A stretch of DNA of 64,000 nucleotides from Prosopocoilus inquinatus (Eukaryota > Arthropoda > Insecta > Coleoptera > Lucanidae), in assembly GCA_036172665.1 (NCBI GenBank), contig CM069875.1, forward strand, positions 20,305,806-20,369,805. Reading direction: 5' to 3'. Both the position numbers and the translations under genes were made by a program. Below the pieces are notes generated by a model that saw only the letters and a list, made by a program, of their open reading frames with translations, did not search any database and was not told the origin of the DNA. Within the stretch, counting starts at the first letter, position 1; the number at the start of each line of letters is the position of its first letter. Below, piece after piece: positions 34,928 through 47,530 of the stretch.

Positions 34928-35941
34928 GAACTTATTCTTTTTACGAATAGAAATCGCTAGTGCCATGATCACAAAACTTTGTTATCGAGACTGTTGCAAG
35001 CTAACCGCGCCCTTGTTAACGTTGGTAATAAACGGGCGTTTACATTACATACATATTTGTATTATACATGTGTCCTACATATTGTTTGACAAATCTGGAA
35101 TGAATCTGAAATTTGTCTCATACTACTATTACATTTTTCATGTATTTGACATGTATCCGACATGTTTTACCAAGACAGATTTGTATTCCAAATTAATGGA
35201 AAACACAGCGATCGCAGACCATACAAAGGTACTTTACGCACGTGCAGAATAGTTAGCTGTTTTAAACTATTAAGCGATCTGATGGTTTGTGACGATGGAG
35301 TGATCCAAAAAGAGCATAGTAATATTATGCTGCCGCGGCCAAAAACAAAAATTGATTGTCATCTTTCACGAGCGATACTTTTTTTTATTATTAAATACTA
35401 GATATGTAGCGAACAGGTCACATAGTGTAAACGATGTCCTGTGCTAGTATTTGTCGAAGACTTGTGCTAAAGATTCATCAGGATTTGTATGCGACAAGTC
35501 GACAGTTTTGTAAAGATTTGTTTTTGAATTTATTGAAGACATGTGTGTAATGTAAGCACTCCTTAAGGATTGCAGAACTTTAAATAGGTCTCGATTCACT
35601 TGATCGCGACTATACGTATACCAAGTGCTACAAGAACGTAGAACTTACTCGTGAAATATACGAAGTTCAGTATCCAGAAAAGGCTACACAGATGAAGCTG
35701 CAGTGCCACTGATCGTTCGTGGACAATCGTGTACAAACGATTAAAATTTTAGACCAATGAAATTCTTATCTTTTTTGGCACATCATACCCCTAGCTGATG
35801 TGATATTGGTTTAAAATTTTAATGGCTCGCTCACCATTGGCTGCAATCGATCAGTGCCACTGCAGAATAACTTGATAAACAAAAAGCAAAATTTCTGTGA
35901 TCATGGCACTAGCGATTTCTGTTCGTAAAAAGAATAAGTTC
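34928..35941. mobile_element. 1.0-kb element with about 60-bp inverted ends
   Basis: GAACTTATTCTTTTTACGAA at 34928 and its complement ending at 35941 continue inverted through AATCGCTAGTGCCATGATCA with very few mismatches. An inner inverted pair (CTGCAGTGCCACTGATCG near 35698, near-complement near 35850) gives a nested fold-back. Open frames inside carry no recognisable domain. Confidence 0.6.
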
Positions 35942-37260
35942 GGTTTTTCAAAATTTTGAAGAAGTCTCCATATTGTGTGCTACATCATTACATTAAGAAA
36001 TAAATTTTCTCTTAAAAAGGCCAAGAAAATTAGGGAGTACCAATTTAAAATTTTAAGGTTAGGTTAGATTATTGAAAATTTGTAAAAATGAGATTAGTTT
36101 TATTAAGTGCCCATAAAAGTACTTAAATTATCATGCAAACTAGTTCAAACCGCATCTCAATATCTTAAATAACAAAAAAGTTACGGCAAATAAAAGAAAT
36201 GAGGAGATTTTGGTTTTAGTAAAATTTTAACCAAGTTGGCCATGACAAGTAAGTTTGAAAATGGATTCTTAATGAGCTCTCGAACCTGCATCTTTTTGCT
36301 AATTTAATCATCTCTCTATCTCTTCAAAGACAGAAGTTACCCATGCTGTCCCTACGTATCCGGGCACACTGTATACTTTGGTATATTTGCCTGGACTTTT
36401 CCCGATCATTCTCTTATAAATGCGGTGGTGATATTGCCCACTGAAATTTTAAGAAAGGTTCGCAGCGTGGCATTTCACTTCGTAGCTATTTTTCAAAGAG
36501 AAGTTAACTCTTTTTCCACCGACTAATTTTGAAACAATTGAAATGTACGTCTCCGCTGCATTAATGTTCATATTTAAAAGTAAACTGTGCATTATGCGTC
36601 AAATGATTGCAGCAAGCAATAATATCATGAAGTCATCCACATTCTACTAAGTCTGGAACTGAATTAATTTCATTATCTTTGAACCCGGTGCAAAAATAAA
36701 CGTCACAATCAGAATGATCGCCGATTACGTGCTTAGGGCAATGAATAATGTCCTTTTTTAACGCATTAACTTGCTCTATGAGCGTCGGTACATTAGAGCA
36801 GTATTAATTCCTATTCCAATAATCATAAGCACAATTATTCTGTATAATGTATATTTTTTCTTTACGTCCACTTTAAACCGCAATACTTCATTGTGCCTAA
36901 TTTTAGTGCACGGAAGTGTAGTCTAGATAAAAAAGCAATCCACGTAAAATTAAAAAAAAAAACAATTTTATAGGGATAATAATAACGGTAATGAAACAAC
37001 AAAATGACGTTATTGATTTACAGAGGAACATGCTATGCGTTTTTTTTGTGTCGTTTCAATTCTGATAAACTTTCACTTTCCGACAGACGTAGTTTTATTT
37101 TCCGAGTTTTACATAGTTTCTGTGTTAGATCAGGTCGCCGTTTTTATTTACATCACTTTTACATAAAAAATTTTACTCATCTGAGTGTGCGCTCGACCTT
37201 AGAATTTGCAGGAGGCCGCGGGCGGTAATCATGTGAATGAGGCCTTATCGGAATATTCTC
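35942..37260. other. AT-rich spacer, nothing recognised
   Basis: No gene is supported. Mildly GC-richer patches near 36360 and 37190 have no motif. Confidence 0.4.
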
Positions 37261-37524
37261 TTGTGGGTGTGTCAAACTGACACGTAAACCAATCAAAAAT
37301 AAAGATCAGTGACAGCAGAGTCATAAATTACAAGGAAAACGTTTAGGTGGTAATTCTGTTCTCTGTTCTTTTCGTTTGTGTGTAAAAATGCAGGAACACA
37401 TGTTGAACGTATGTTTCTTCTAAATATATGCGAAAAATATTGATACACCCATTTGAAATCGAGTTCAGCTGTAAGCGAGCATACAGCCTTAAATAAAGAT
37501 TCTAGAAGGCTGAGCACACCCGGT
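37261..37524 (-). mobile_element. short element of the CTTCTAGAAT family
   Basis: On the minus strand it starts ACCGGGTGTGCTCAGCCTTC and continues TAGAATCTTTATTTA, the same terminus seen at 33921 and 10090. The left limit near GGGTGTGTCAAAC (37265) is a guess. Confidence 0.35.
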
Positions 37525-38230
37525 ATATAATTAAACACTAAATTAGTGTTAAGTATTAAAGCTAAACGTCTTTTAATTTATTTTGTCTTATTACTATTTT
37601 TTCTCTTAGTTTTTAATAAAAATCGTTTGCAGCATTGAATGAAATGGTATTATTGATTGTCATTTTATCACTTTTTGTAATAATACTTCTTATTCTATCC
37701 GTAATTACTATTTACTATTTGTTTACACAATAGTGAAGAGTTTAGTTACATAATTCGAAAAATACTAGCGAATCCAAAACAGTGTTAACACTAATTTCAC
37801 CATAACATAATAACAGGAACAACTTTAATTTACAAACGTTACAACATTTCACTGTCGGTTGAGAGGCTTTTCAGGACTCAAACATAAATATTGTTAAAAG
37901 CAAAAAAAAAAAAAAAAATTTTAAAGAATTTAAATAAATAAGGATTTCAAATTTAAATTTATAAATATTCTGTTGAACAAAATTTAAAACTTAAAACCTT
38001 TTCATCTTATGGTGTTCTACTAGGGATGGGCGACATACATCCATGTTTGATGAACATCGATGTTTTATCGTTGATGTTCAATGCTTTTGCCATCGATGTT
38101 AATGATTTATTATAACCAATAATTCATCGATGGTCAAAGGAAACAGCCAACATCGAACCACTTCCAAGTTCTGGTGCTGTTTAGATTCATGCGGTGACAT
38201 TTCGTCAATCAAGAAATTCTAGTGCCTTCT

Positions 38231-39013
38231 AATTGAAACTAACCTCCGCCCACAATAAGTTTTATATCCGTAGATACGTATTTCGGCAGCTAAGCTGCCA
38301 TCTTCAGTACGCTACCAACTTAAAAGCACTAAGAAAGATTTAGAAAAAAACACCTAATCACACTGATAAAATCATAAAAATGTTAAAGCTAACAACAAAC
38401 TAATCATCCTAAAAGATATATATGTCTAAATGTAAGTAAATATAAATTAATATGTAAAAATTTTTAAGTAAACTATATATGTTATTTGTGAACACCCAAA
38501 ATTAACTGTCAGAAAACCTTACAAACAATAGCTAATCAAACAACACCGAAATGCGGAAATAAACAGTCCAAAGATGCGAAAAAACTACTTATTCTAACGA
38601 ATAAATAAGTATATGTTCCCTGTTACTTGATATAAAGATCTAAAATTAACCGTCAGAAAAAACCTTACAAACAAGAGCTAACGGAAATGTGGAAATAAAT
38701 TGTTCAAAGACCCGAAAAAACTTCTTATTCTAACGAATAAATAAGTATATAATTCCCTGTTACTTGATACCTAAAAATAAACTATATATGTTATGTATAA
38801 ATCGAAAAAAAAAATTGTGTGAACACCCAAAATTAACTGTCAGAAAACCTTACAAACAAAAGCTAACCAAACAACACGGAAAAGCCGAAATAAATTGTCC
38901 AAAGACCCGAAAAGCTTAGCTGCTGAAGTACGTATCTAGGGATATAAAACTTATTGTGGGCGGAGGTTAATTTCAATTATCTCTTAAACCACAGTCTCCT
39001 TTACTATTTTAGA
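38231..39013. mobile_element. 0.78-kb MITE with internal tandem repeats
   Basis: 65-bp inverted ends (AATTGAAACTAACCTCCGCC; the complement ends at 38978) enclose three degenerate direct repeats of 140-190 bp (blocks AAAATTAACTGTCAGAAAAC, AATAAATAAGTATAT, CCCTGTTACTTGATA). CTAGTGCCTTCT flanks it at 38219-38230 and 39014-39025. This 12-bp exact duplication is longer than most DNA transposons make. About 35 bp beyond the right inverted repeat are included in the duplicated unit. Confidence 0.6.
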
Positions 39014-39115
39014 CTAGTGCCTTCTGTTAAATATTAGAGACTGTAACTTTATTCCAAAAACTCAATTTAGATATTAAATCAACAAATATTCAAAATTCCT
39101 CGATGATCCGTTATA

Positions 39116-40189
39116 CAGTGCCTTTCATAATTTCGTAACATATTGGAAAAAAGTTTATTATTGATGTTTGCGAAAATGGTTTTACTAAGATCAGTGTATG
39201 CTACTATAAAAATAAAGAAAACCCAACCATATCTAAACTATCATTTAAAATTTGGCGGTAAATAAGGAAAATCGAAATACTTAAAACCGAAAAATTGCAT
39301 CATATCTTCCTCAATTTTTGCCTGTTGCCAGAAAGAAAAATATGTGCGGAAGTCATTGTCTCTGTCCTTAAGTGTATGAATAAATTTGAGTTTATAAGGT
39401 TTGAATTTATATTTCTTGAGCAGTCTTTGGACTGAATTAAAGGATAAATTTAGTTTCTCGAATATTTTGGAAATTAAGATTTTTGGAGTTTCAGTTGCAG
39501 TTTTTCTCGCTTCCTCATTGGTAATCCAATGCTCATGTGGTTTTTAAAAATTATTTTCAACAGACCCAGTCTTTTTAAATTTAGAAATAATTCTGCTTAC
39601 CGTCATTTGAGCGGTATTTCTAAAAGATTTATTAATTCTTAATTATCCTCTCCAATTAAACGGACCGACTGATGTTTTGACATGACCTTAAGTTCATGGC
39701 AAACACCATTTTACAAACCGACTGATTTTGCGTAACGTTAAATTCACGGCTAATACTATTTTACTAATTATTGTTTAAAATTTACAATACTTTTCAAAAG
39801 AGCAGAGGAATGCATTTAATATGCTGTAACGAACATTTTGATACGAAAAGAGCATATTTACATATTGTCCTTCTATTATGCAAAAAATAATCGTGAATAT
39901 TTCTTTATTAATTGTTCAAAACTCAATGTAACAAAAACGCACTTTTTAAGGCTAAATTTTTATTTTTCGAAAAGCGTCCTATCTAAAGTAATACTTTCAT
40001 ATTAGTAGTATTTGTCTTCGTAAGCATAGATGAAAGAAAGAGATGATATTTGTTTTTGAAAGATTTAAAATAACATCTTAATTTTAAAACTACATAAAAT
40101 GAAATTCAAAAGAAATTGATTTTTGGCTGCGGTAAAACATTTATATACAAATCAATAATAAAAATTTGTTCTCGTTTGTTACGGCACTG
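39116..40189. mobile_element. Tc1/mariner-type element relic
   Basis: TA + CAGTGCC on the left (39114-39122) and GGCACTG + TA on the right (to 40191) are inverted, with the TA target usual for this superfamily. At 1074 bp the size fits. A transposase remnant lies inside on the minus strand. A 55-bp direct repeat (ACCGACTGATGTTTTGACAT and ACCGACTGATTTTGCGTAAC) sits at 39660-39775. Confidence 0.55.
39240..39645 (-). pseudogene. mariner-like transposase, N-terminal half
   Basis: Minus reading gives NTAQMTVSRIISKFKKTGSV, a stop, then HEHWITNEEARKTA, FEKLNLSFNSVQRLLKKYKF and FIHTLKDRDNDFRTYFSFWQ: two helix-turn-helix units and the linker before the catalytic core. Only one stop interrupts about 130 codons, but no DDE core follows before the element ends. 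Hence truncated. Confidence 0.6.
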
Positions 40190-40986
40190 TATTTGTTCCA
40201 TACGATTTTTGCACGTTAAATGGTAAATAAATAGTGATTCATTTTGATTTAAAACACGTATGTTTTCATTTAACAATTTAAAAACAGGACGAGTTTGGAA
40301 TCGTAAAGCGAGATGATAAAATGCATATTCTTCTTTCTGCATATGTATAATAAACTACAGGCATTCAATTTGTATAACACGTTTGTTTTTCCTTGAAAAA
40401 TACTATTTACGCATATTTAATGAATTAATATAGGGCAATAATAAAATAGTAGGACTAATAAAAAAACTTTAACCTACAGTTTGCAGTTCATAGTTGCTTC
40501 TTTTTATTTAAATTAATTTAAAGCATCCTAACTTGAACCGCCTTCTCAAATTTATTTATTAATAGAAACAATTTAAGAACATCTTAATTATTTTGAAATA
40601 GTTAAAATAATACTGATTTTTTAAAAGTAATTATTCATGAAAAAAATACAAAATAACATGAGAACATCAATAATAAATAGGGTTACCATTGGCTTTACTG
40701 GCAAAGTAGAACATTTAATTGGAGAAAGGAGGGCACTACAAAAAAACACGAGGGCATTTTTCATATTACTGAAACTCGGTCTTACTAATGTTTCAATTCT
40801 ATGACGTTGGTATGCAGCAAATAAATATAAGAATTTGCATTGGTTCGTAAATTTATGAATTGCGTACTGGATTCATCACATGTCAACGAGTATTTTCAAG
40901 TACTTTGCGTGTTGCTATAGTTTGTTTTTTAAACAAAGAGGAGTGACAGTTGCCATTCTGCTGTACGTAGAATGACACTGTAAAAC
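40190..40986. other. interior of the hAT element, unassigned
   Basis: AT-rich. A minus-strand open frame of 78 codons at 40106-40342 crosses the Tc1 boundary and has no recognisable motif. Confidence 0.35.
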
Positions 40987-41687
40987 TACGCAGATAAAAA
41001 TGCGGTGTTAGATGTAACACCGGTTTAACTCTTTTTCGTAGTTCCCTCGAGTCCATTTGCACAAGTAGTTAAGCACAAAAATGTTAAAATTTGAAGGAGT
41101 GAAAGGTGTTAGTTAGAAATTATTCTTTTCAAGGAGTTGCAGTTACACTTTTAATGGTGTTAAAATTACATTTTACGGGTGTTACAAATATTCTTTTAGG
41201 GAGTTGAAAATATACTTTGCACTTGAACGGTGTTAATATTACATTTTAATGGTGTTAAATTGCACTTTTATCAACTTAACCATTTCTCTGGTTAACTACC
41301 TATAAGTGTTACATTTTAATTTTTAGGTGAGACTCTAACACATAAATGTATAACAGAATGCTTTTGGAACCTTTTAACACTATTTTGTTGTCGAAATAAT
41401 ATTTTTCTCCTAAAATGAGTTACATGCTAACCGATTCAGAAATATTTTAACACATAAATATGTTAAATTTATTTTCAACACCGCAAAAGTGTAATATGTG
41501 GTGATATTTATCCGTTTCGTATATTCAAAATTTGTAACTCCTATACAAGTAGTTAAATATACATCAAAAGGAGTTACTTTGACAAAATAAAAAAAATAGT
41601 TTTTACTACTTTAGGTGAAATTTTTACTCCTTTGGTATAACGTTTAACTACTTACTCCTTAAACTCCGCAAAATTTTTATCTGTGTA
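40987..41687. mobile_element. 0.7-kb MITE built from GTGTTA / GAGTTA repeats
   Basis: Inverted ends: TACGCAGATAAAAATGCGG on the left, and TACACAGATAAAAATTTTGC reading from the right. Between them the words GTGTTA, GGTGTTAAAAT and their complement TAACACC, and GAGTTA/TAACTCC, recur more than twenty times at irregular spacing. No coding frame. The density of one short motif across the whole body is unusual. Confidence 0.6.
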
Positions 41688-43053
41688 AATCAGAAATTAA
41701 TTGGGCTTACTTAGAAAGTTTGGAAAATCTTAAAACAACCAGTTTTAGCAACAAATTTGCTTACTGGTTTAGAACCTAACTGAAACTGTCACATGAATTA
41801 TGAACAACGTTAATTCTTAATTAATAAACATGATTAAAAAAAATACTTACTTAATTCTCTTCTAAATGGATAATAGGGACAAGATGTATTTTTTTTTTAT
41901 TATTATTTATTTGTCTATTTTTCATATTATCTTTAAATTGTATTTAATTTAATAATAAGTAGAGCTTTTGATTCTTTTAAAAAATAGTAAATATGACGTT
42001 GATTCCTTATACATTTAATAATTTCTCATTTCAATATCGATGTTAGCAAACACCGATATTTGGGTGTCGATGTTTTGTTAGACATCGATGTTTATTGATC
42101 GATGCCTCATCCCTAGTGTTCTACTATCGGCTCTTGTAATTGTTTGTAATTCTGTATTAAAGAATTTACTGACATTTAAAAAAATAGGTTTCGAAAATTT
42201 GTTTTTATGTTTTTATAAAATATCTTATTTTACATTTAACAACAAATTTCTACAAATAGATTTTTGGTCCATCTGTCGTATTATTTCTTGTTTTAACTAA
42301 ACTCTTGCTGTTACTATTCTGTCCGGTTCAAGATTTAAAAACAGCTTTTTACTTATATTTCTCATCAGACGAGAATCAACTTCATTTAAAACTGTTACAA
42401 AAAAAATTAGTTCATTGTTGGTTCCTTACTTTCATTTAACTTTATTTCTTCAATATGGTGTTTTGTTGTTTGATGTTTTATGAGTCTAGATAAAGTAGAT
42501 TTTGTCAAATCTGTATGATTGAAATATTATATTTTCAAATTTAGGAAGCAAAATGTCGAAATTCGAAAAAAGTAACCTGGGGCACAGTTTACATAGTAAT
42601 ACTTAAACTATAATTCAAGTTTGGAACGAGAAATAAATTTAAATTGAAAAAAATATACAGTATGTCCGTCTGCCAATAGGGCATAGGGATTAACATGGGA
42701 AAACAGAAGTATTTTGATATTAAATGTACGATACTTTAACTGTTAATTACTTAAAAATAATGAAAAAAGGAAATAATTTTTATTTTGCACACTTAACAGT
42801 CTGCTCAGAAACGAGAAATAAATCATGTGTGTGTGGCCAGGAAGTTAGCGGCGAATTTGCTACGATTTTTGTCGTTTTTTTTGTCATTGAGAGGTCACAG
42901 GTTCAAATCTTAAGCAGAAAATATATTTTTTTAAATTTTTTAACGTTATGTTTTTCTAATTAAATAAAGTATGTGAAAAAAGAAAGAAGAAACTTGTTCA
43001 GATACATTTTTAAAGAGAAATTCAAGCTTTAAAAAAATTATTTTGGAAAAAAG

Positions 43054-43129
43054 TCGTGGTCTGGGTTTGAAACCGCAAGCTGACAGTTACATAATTCAAT
43101 CAAACTCGACACTACCCACTTGACCACGA
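43054..43129 (-). repeat. 76-nt tRNA-like sequence (pseudo-tRNA or SINE head)
   Basis: On the minus strand the ends TCGTGGT and ACCACGA form a perfect 7-bp acceptor stem 76 nt apart. TGGTCAAGTGG matches the A box and GGTTTCAAACC the B box. The T stem is poorly paired and the anticodon arm is not canonical, so I do not call a functional tRNA. A second, plus-strand tRNA-like stretch (TGGCCAGGAAGTTAGCGG, then GGTTCAAATCT) lies at about 42836-42915. Confidence 0.45.
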
Positions 43130-43855
43130 CAATAATTGACAACTTTGATTAAAACACATTGTTAAAGCGAAATACAAAAATTTAATTGCTTTTTTCTTGA
43201 TTTACAAAAAAATAACAGCTAAAATCCAGTAAATTTGGTATTAAAATGTTTTAAATTTCATGGTCTTTCTGACTATATCCTCTGTACTGACATACATACG
43301 TATTAAAATTCGAGCATCCAAAACTATCAAAGAAGTTTTGCATAAAAATAGAATGTCACAAAATTCTATTAAAAAACGTGTACTAGTTTAAGGCTGGGTA
43401 AGTTTTGAGCTGGGGTTAAATTTAAGCCTGAGCTTGAGAATGTGCAACTTGTAATGACGCAAAGCAAAAAAATTCAGTCTAATTTCGGCATAAATTTAAT
43501 CCTGGTTAAGCGTTTTATGCTACCCACCCTTAGTGATAAATTTTGTACTTTTCTAGATCAATTAAACAGGATAAATATTTGTCAATTGTAAAGCATATTT
43601 AAATTTTATAAAATTTAATAAGAAAATATTTAAGTATTTTACTTTTAACAACCTTATTTATATGTATTTCAGTCCTGAGAAAGCTGTCAGTCGATAATTA
43701 AACGTTGAAGATTGATGACATGATGTTATAACGAGATTAGTGTTAAACTGTTTTGAATTCTCTAATATATTTCTAATTAACTAATTCTTCACTATTGTTT
43801 AAACAAATAGTAAAACTAATTACGGATGCAATACGAAATATTGTAAAAATGTATT

Positions 43856-44458
43856 AAGTTAATATTATTTTATTACTTTATCATCAACATTCTAGTTGGT
43901 AATAATTTTTCGACTTACAATTATAGCCAACTTTCTTTTTCGATAGGCGGAAAATGCGAAGTTGTAAATGCATGTGGCTGTCCTATTAGGCAGTTATTTC
44001 TGTTCTTTTGTTTATTTTATTAAAATAGCAACTAGTTAGTAACGATTGGGGTCAACTTTGAAATAATTTGTCGTCTGGTACTTATGTAACTCGTTATAAC
44101 AATCTGTAAATTTCCGCCTATTAAAAAAATAGAGTATAGAAAAATTACTACAGATTTACTTCAGTCAGAACTATTATTAATAAAATTTATATTATGCATC
44201 AGAAGTAAGTATGTATTAAAATCAGGTTTAAATTATCGAAAAGCAGTGTCGGGACTTTAATGTCTGCTATCGTAAGCATCTATATCTAAAATTATTAAAA
44301 ATTCTTTTTAAACCCATCAAAAAGTATAAATGTTTAATGACACGATGGTATAATATTTTGAAGTTTATTTAGTAGTTGTGGATGCTCAAATACCTATTAA
44401 GAGTATTTTAATGGTTTTAAAATTTAACGACGAAACGATTAAAACTACGAACTACACA
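43856..44458. other. AT-rich spacer, nothing recognised
   Basis: No gene or repeat structure is supported. Confidence 0.4.
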
Positions 44459-44466
44459 TTGTATTC

Positions 44467-44620
44467 CAGCGTTTCTCAAACTGTGTGACGCGTCTCCTTG
44501 GGGGAGGGGGGGGGGGGTATAAGTCTTCAAATGGAGGAGCAGGACACTAAATATAAAAAAAATTGAACATTAACACAGCTCAAAACGTGGTTGCGAAACC
44601 TAAAAGTTTGGGAAGCACTG
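44467..44620. mobile_element. 154-bp hAT MITE with perfect 8-bp duplication
   Basis: CAGCGTTTCTCAAACTGTG on the left and the complement of CAGTGCTTCCCAAACTT on the right are the classic hAT terminus. TTGTATTC flanks it exactly at 44459-44466 and 44621-44628. A G-run of about 12 sits inside at 44505. It looks young relative to its neighbours because the duplication is intact. Confidence 0.85.
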
Positions 44621-44628
44621 TTGTATTC

Positions 44629-47530
44629 ATTTATATATTTTTTGAAAATTTAAATTACTTTGATAAATGTTTTATGCATTTTATTCATGCATGTACCTAA
44701 ATATTGCTATTCCGACTTTATTTTAAGAAGAATTTTAATCGCACGGAATATAAAAATTGCGTTTGTAAACTTTTTATTTGCTGTTACTCCTTTTTCTTTA
44801 ATTTTAATTAGCTCCAAACTATGAATTTTTCGCCTTTAGTACATGTTTATTTCCTTAAATCCTGAAATTCTAACTTTAATTTTTGCGTCGTTACAAAGAC
44901 TTGAATAATTTTGAGGTTCCATGGGAAAATGAAACCTGGCTTCACGTACTTTTTTTATTAAGGTTAGTTTTCAGCACTGTAATTCGGAGAATGTCCTATG
45001 TAATTACATATCAAAAATTCAGGAGTACAACGTTGAGTATCTAATGCGGAAGTCTAACACAATGTTTTAACACAAATGGCTAAGTTATTCCGCTTGGGAC
45101 TAAGTTGCAAAGCAACCTTGTAACAAACGTAATCCAGCAGAACAATGCCCTTTTCATTACGTAAATTAACATCAATTTACGGCTACTAAAAACATGCTTT
45201 TAAACGTTCAACAGGATGAAAAATTGAAATGAAATTTGTAAACGATGGCGTTTTTATAATTCCTTGAGCATTTTCCGAAGGTGCATCATCTTAGTAAAAT
45301 TACTAATTAAAGATAGGTAGTGTATTTTTAAAGCGATGGAACAGGTTTTTGCTTTTAACTAAGGACAAGTCTTAAAATCGACTTGCTATCCTTGTTACCG
45401 AACGAGGGAATTTTTCAAGTCACCTTAATTCAGTGGAAAAATTGTATAATATTAACAGTAAATTATCACGGTTTTATGTATTTTTTTAGTCGTTCAATTT
45501 AATAACCTAAGCATCTAAAGAGCGAAGGTTACATGTTATTATCAGAGAATTAATTAAGCAATGAAAGTCGTCACAGTCAAGGCTTAATTGCGGAAGTTTA
45601 TAATAAATACAGATCTTATAGCGTAATATAATTATTGCATGCTATTGTTGTTATTGTTTTATGCGGAAGTGAGTCTGTTTCTTGAGAGAAAGGTGGAAAT
45701 CGGCTGTTAAGTTATTAGCCCGCCATACACGCACTTACTTTCCGACGCCCCTAGAACATGATGTACCTGATGCGCAGACTTGGAACACGTGTTCACGGAA
45801 AAAAACCTTCGCTCCAAGTACATGGGCCAAAACGTGTACCTAACTCGCGAGTCTAAAGTGTTTGTTTTAAACTACGTTTACTGGCAAATCATGCAAATGA
45901 ATCATGGCCGATACAAGCTGTTGGGGTATTTATCGTCCAGAATACACATTCTTGAAGTTTTTGTTCATATCTGACGTCTAAGTATTTCAAATTAGCTTCC
46001 TAATCGGTGGTGGATTTGGCCCGTGCGCCAGTCCGCCACGAGCCGAAGCGTCAATTAGACGAATTTTCAGTTACTAATATCACCAATAGGTACTCAATAT
46101 AAATTGTCCCAATACAAATAAATCAATAGATGTCATAAATTAACGAAAAAATGTTTACAAAATTTTGATGAATAGCTAAAACAGCGACATCCTACTATCG
46201 CAACAATATTTTGTAAACAAATTTTAATTAACAAATTTGAATAAATTAAACAATTACTCTAAAATTATGTTGTAGCACAACCTGACAAATACCAACACCT
46301 TTTATAAGTAACTTAATGAACCTGCAATAGTTTTACCATCTTTACTTTTGTGCAGCGTAACATAACCTTGACCCCCTTTCTGATTACGTGACGTAGGTAT
46401 CAGCTGGTTCGGGAAAATAAAGTCGATACTTTTACGCATAAAAATTATTAGTATTAAAATTAATTAAAAGAGTTGCCTTAGTGTGATTAATTATTATTTT
46501 CTGTAACTTATTTGATCAGTGCACTTAACTTCTGCTGTAAGCTATGCTACAAATCCTTTGGTCAGTAGCGGCTTACGATGCTTCCTCTGTGCAGATTTTA
46601 ATTACATTTTATTTGTCGAAAGTAGTTCATTCACTGCATAACTTGCACAAGAACGGAATGAAATCCGTAAGCCGTAAGTAATCGCAAGTAATTTAACGAT
46701 CTTAAACTAAATGAATTACTGTGAAACAAGATTTAGAAAAATGGCTAATAGTCGGTATTATCAACATTTTAAATTTCACCGAGTTTCAAGAAAAAAAAAT
46801 AGTGATATTCTAATAATTGCCACTTAACTAAAGAAAATAGTTTTTGAACTTTAAACGGGCACTGTAAAATCGGAACGAATACTAAAGTTTAAAAAAAATT
46901 TTCCCACAAATTTCATTGAACAAGAGTCGACTTCAATTTTCAGTTTAAATCTCAATTAGATTATGACTTTAAAATGAAATGTCATATTCTAAATCCGACT
47001 TACATTGAAGTTCCGTTTAAAAACGTTTATAATGCTGGCCGTTATTACAGTAAAGAAAATGCTTTAAATTTATGTACCCATGTTTGGTTTAAATCCTTTT
47101 TAATCCTCCTCCGGATTCGTACAATTTAAGCCCTATCGGAAAAACGTTCATACACGGATTCATATCACGAATAGGCTCATTAATTGCCATGTGATTAATT
47201 AATATATTTAATAATTTTATTTAGAGCAATTATTATACGTTTTCCTTTTTGAAGTAAATAGGTATAATTTTAGTTGTTAATAGCATATAAATGCGTTACT
47301 TAGTTTTATGTGTTTCACTTCCTCCCATCTTCTCAGTCGCAGTATAACCTTAATCTCCTAACAATTTTTAAAAAGTTTAGTATTTTGCTGTGATGAACGT
47401 AGACACAAAAAAGAATTCGAAAAATCTGGGATGCTGTTAATTGTTCTTCATTTTGTAACATAAAAAAAAAATTAGACTTTCTGGAGGATATATAAAGTTG
47501 AGTGTCATTTAACGCTTAGAAGCTTATTAT
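44629..47530. other. spacer, nothing recognised
   Basis: A GC-richer patch at 45715-46055 holds a 64-codon open frame with no known motif. 46180 carries a 30-bp inverted fragment of the R300 repeat (AACAGCGACATCCTACTATC). Otherwise AT-rich. Confidence 0.4.

Larger units (their letters stand above)
38021..42114. mobile_element. 4.1-kb hAT-like element
   Basis: The ends TAGGGATGGG (left) and TAGGGATGAGG (right, reverse-complemented) are flanked on both sides by GTGTTCTAC (38012-38020 and 42115-42123), a duplication of hAT-like length. The subterminal zones carry many CATCGATG copies (38050-38130 and 42010-42100), as expected for transposase binding. There is no hAT transposase; the interior has been filled by other elements (38231-39013, 39116-40189, 40987-41687). 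Confidence 0.75.
37670..43855. mobile_element. fold-back element split by a 4.1-kb hAT insertion
   Basis: 37670-37990 and 43590-43855 are inverted copies (CCGTAATTACTATTTACTAT on the left; CCGTAATTAGTTTTACTATT reading the right arm on the minus strand; then CAATAGTGAAGA and AACACTAAT blocks). Removing the hAT element at 38021-42114 leaves a host element of about 2.1 kb. 42124-43590 is its interior and contains two tRNA-like stretches but no gene. Confidence 0.6.

Noticed and set aside
34911..35252. 113-codon frame
   Set aside because: Starts inside the inverted end of a MITE; the product is low-complexity and has no relative I recognise.
43054..43129. Functional tRNA gene
   Set aside because: Acceptor stem and boxes are good, but the T stem and anticodon arm do not pair correctly.
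45780..45974. 64-codon frame in a GC-richer patch
   Set aside because: Contains no domain; it could be a gene remnant but nothing supports it.
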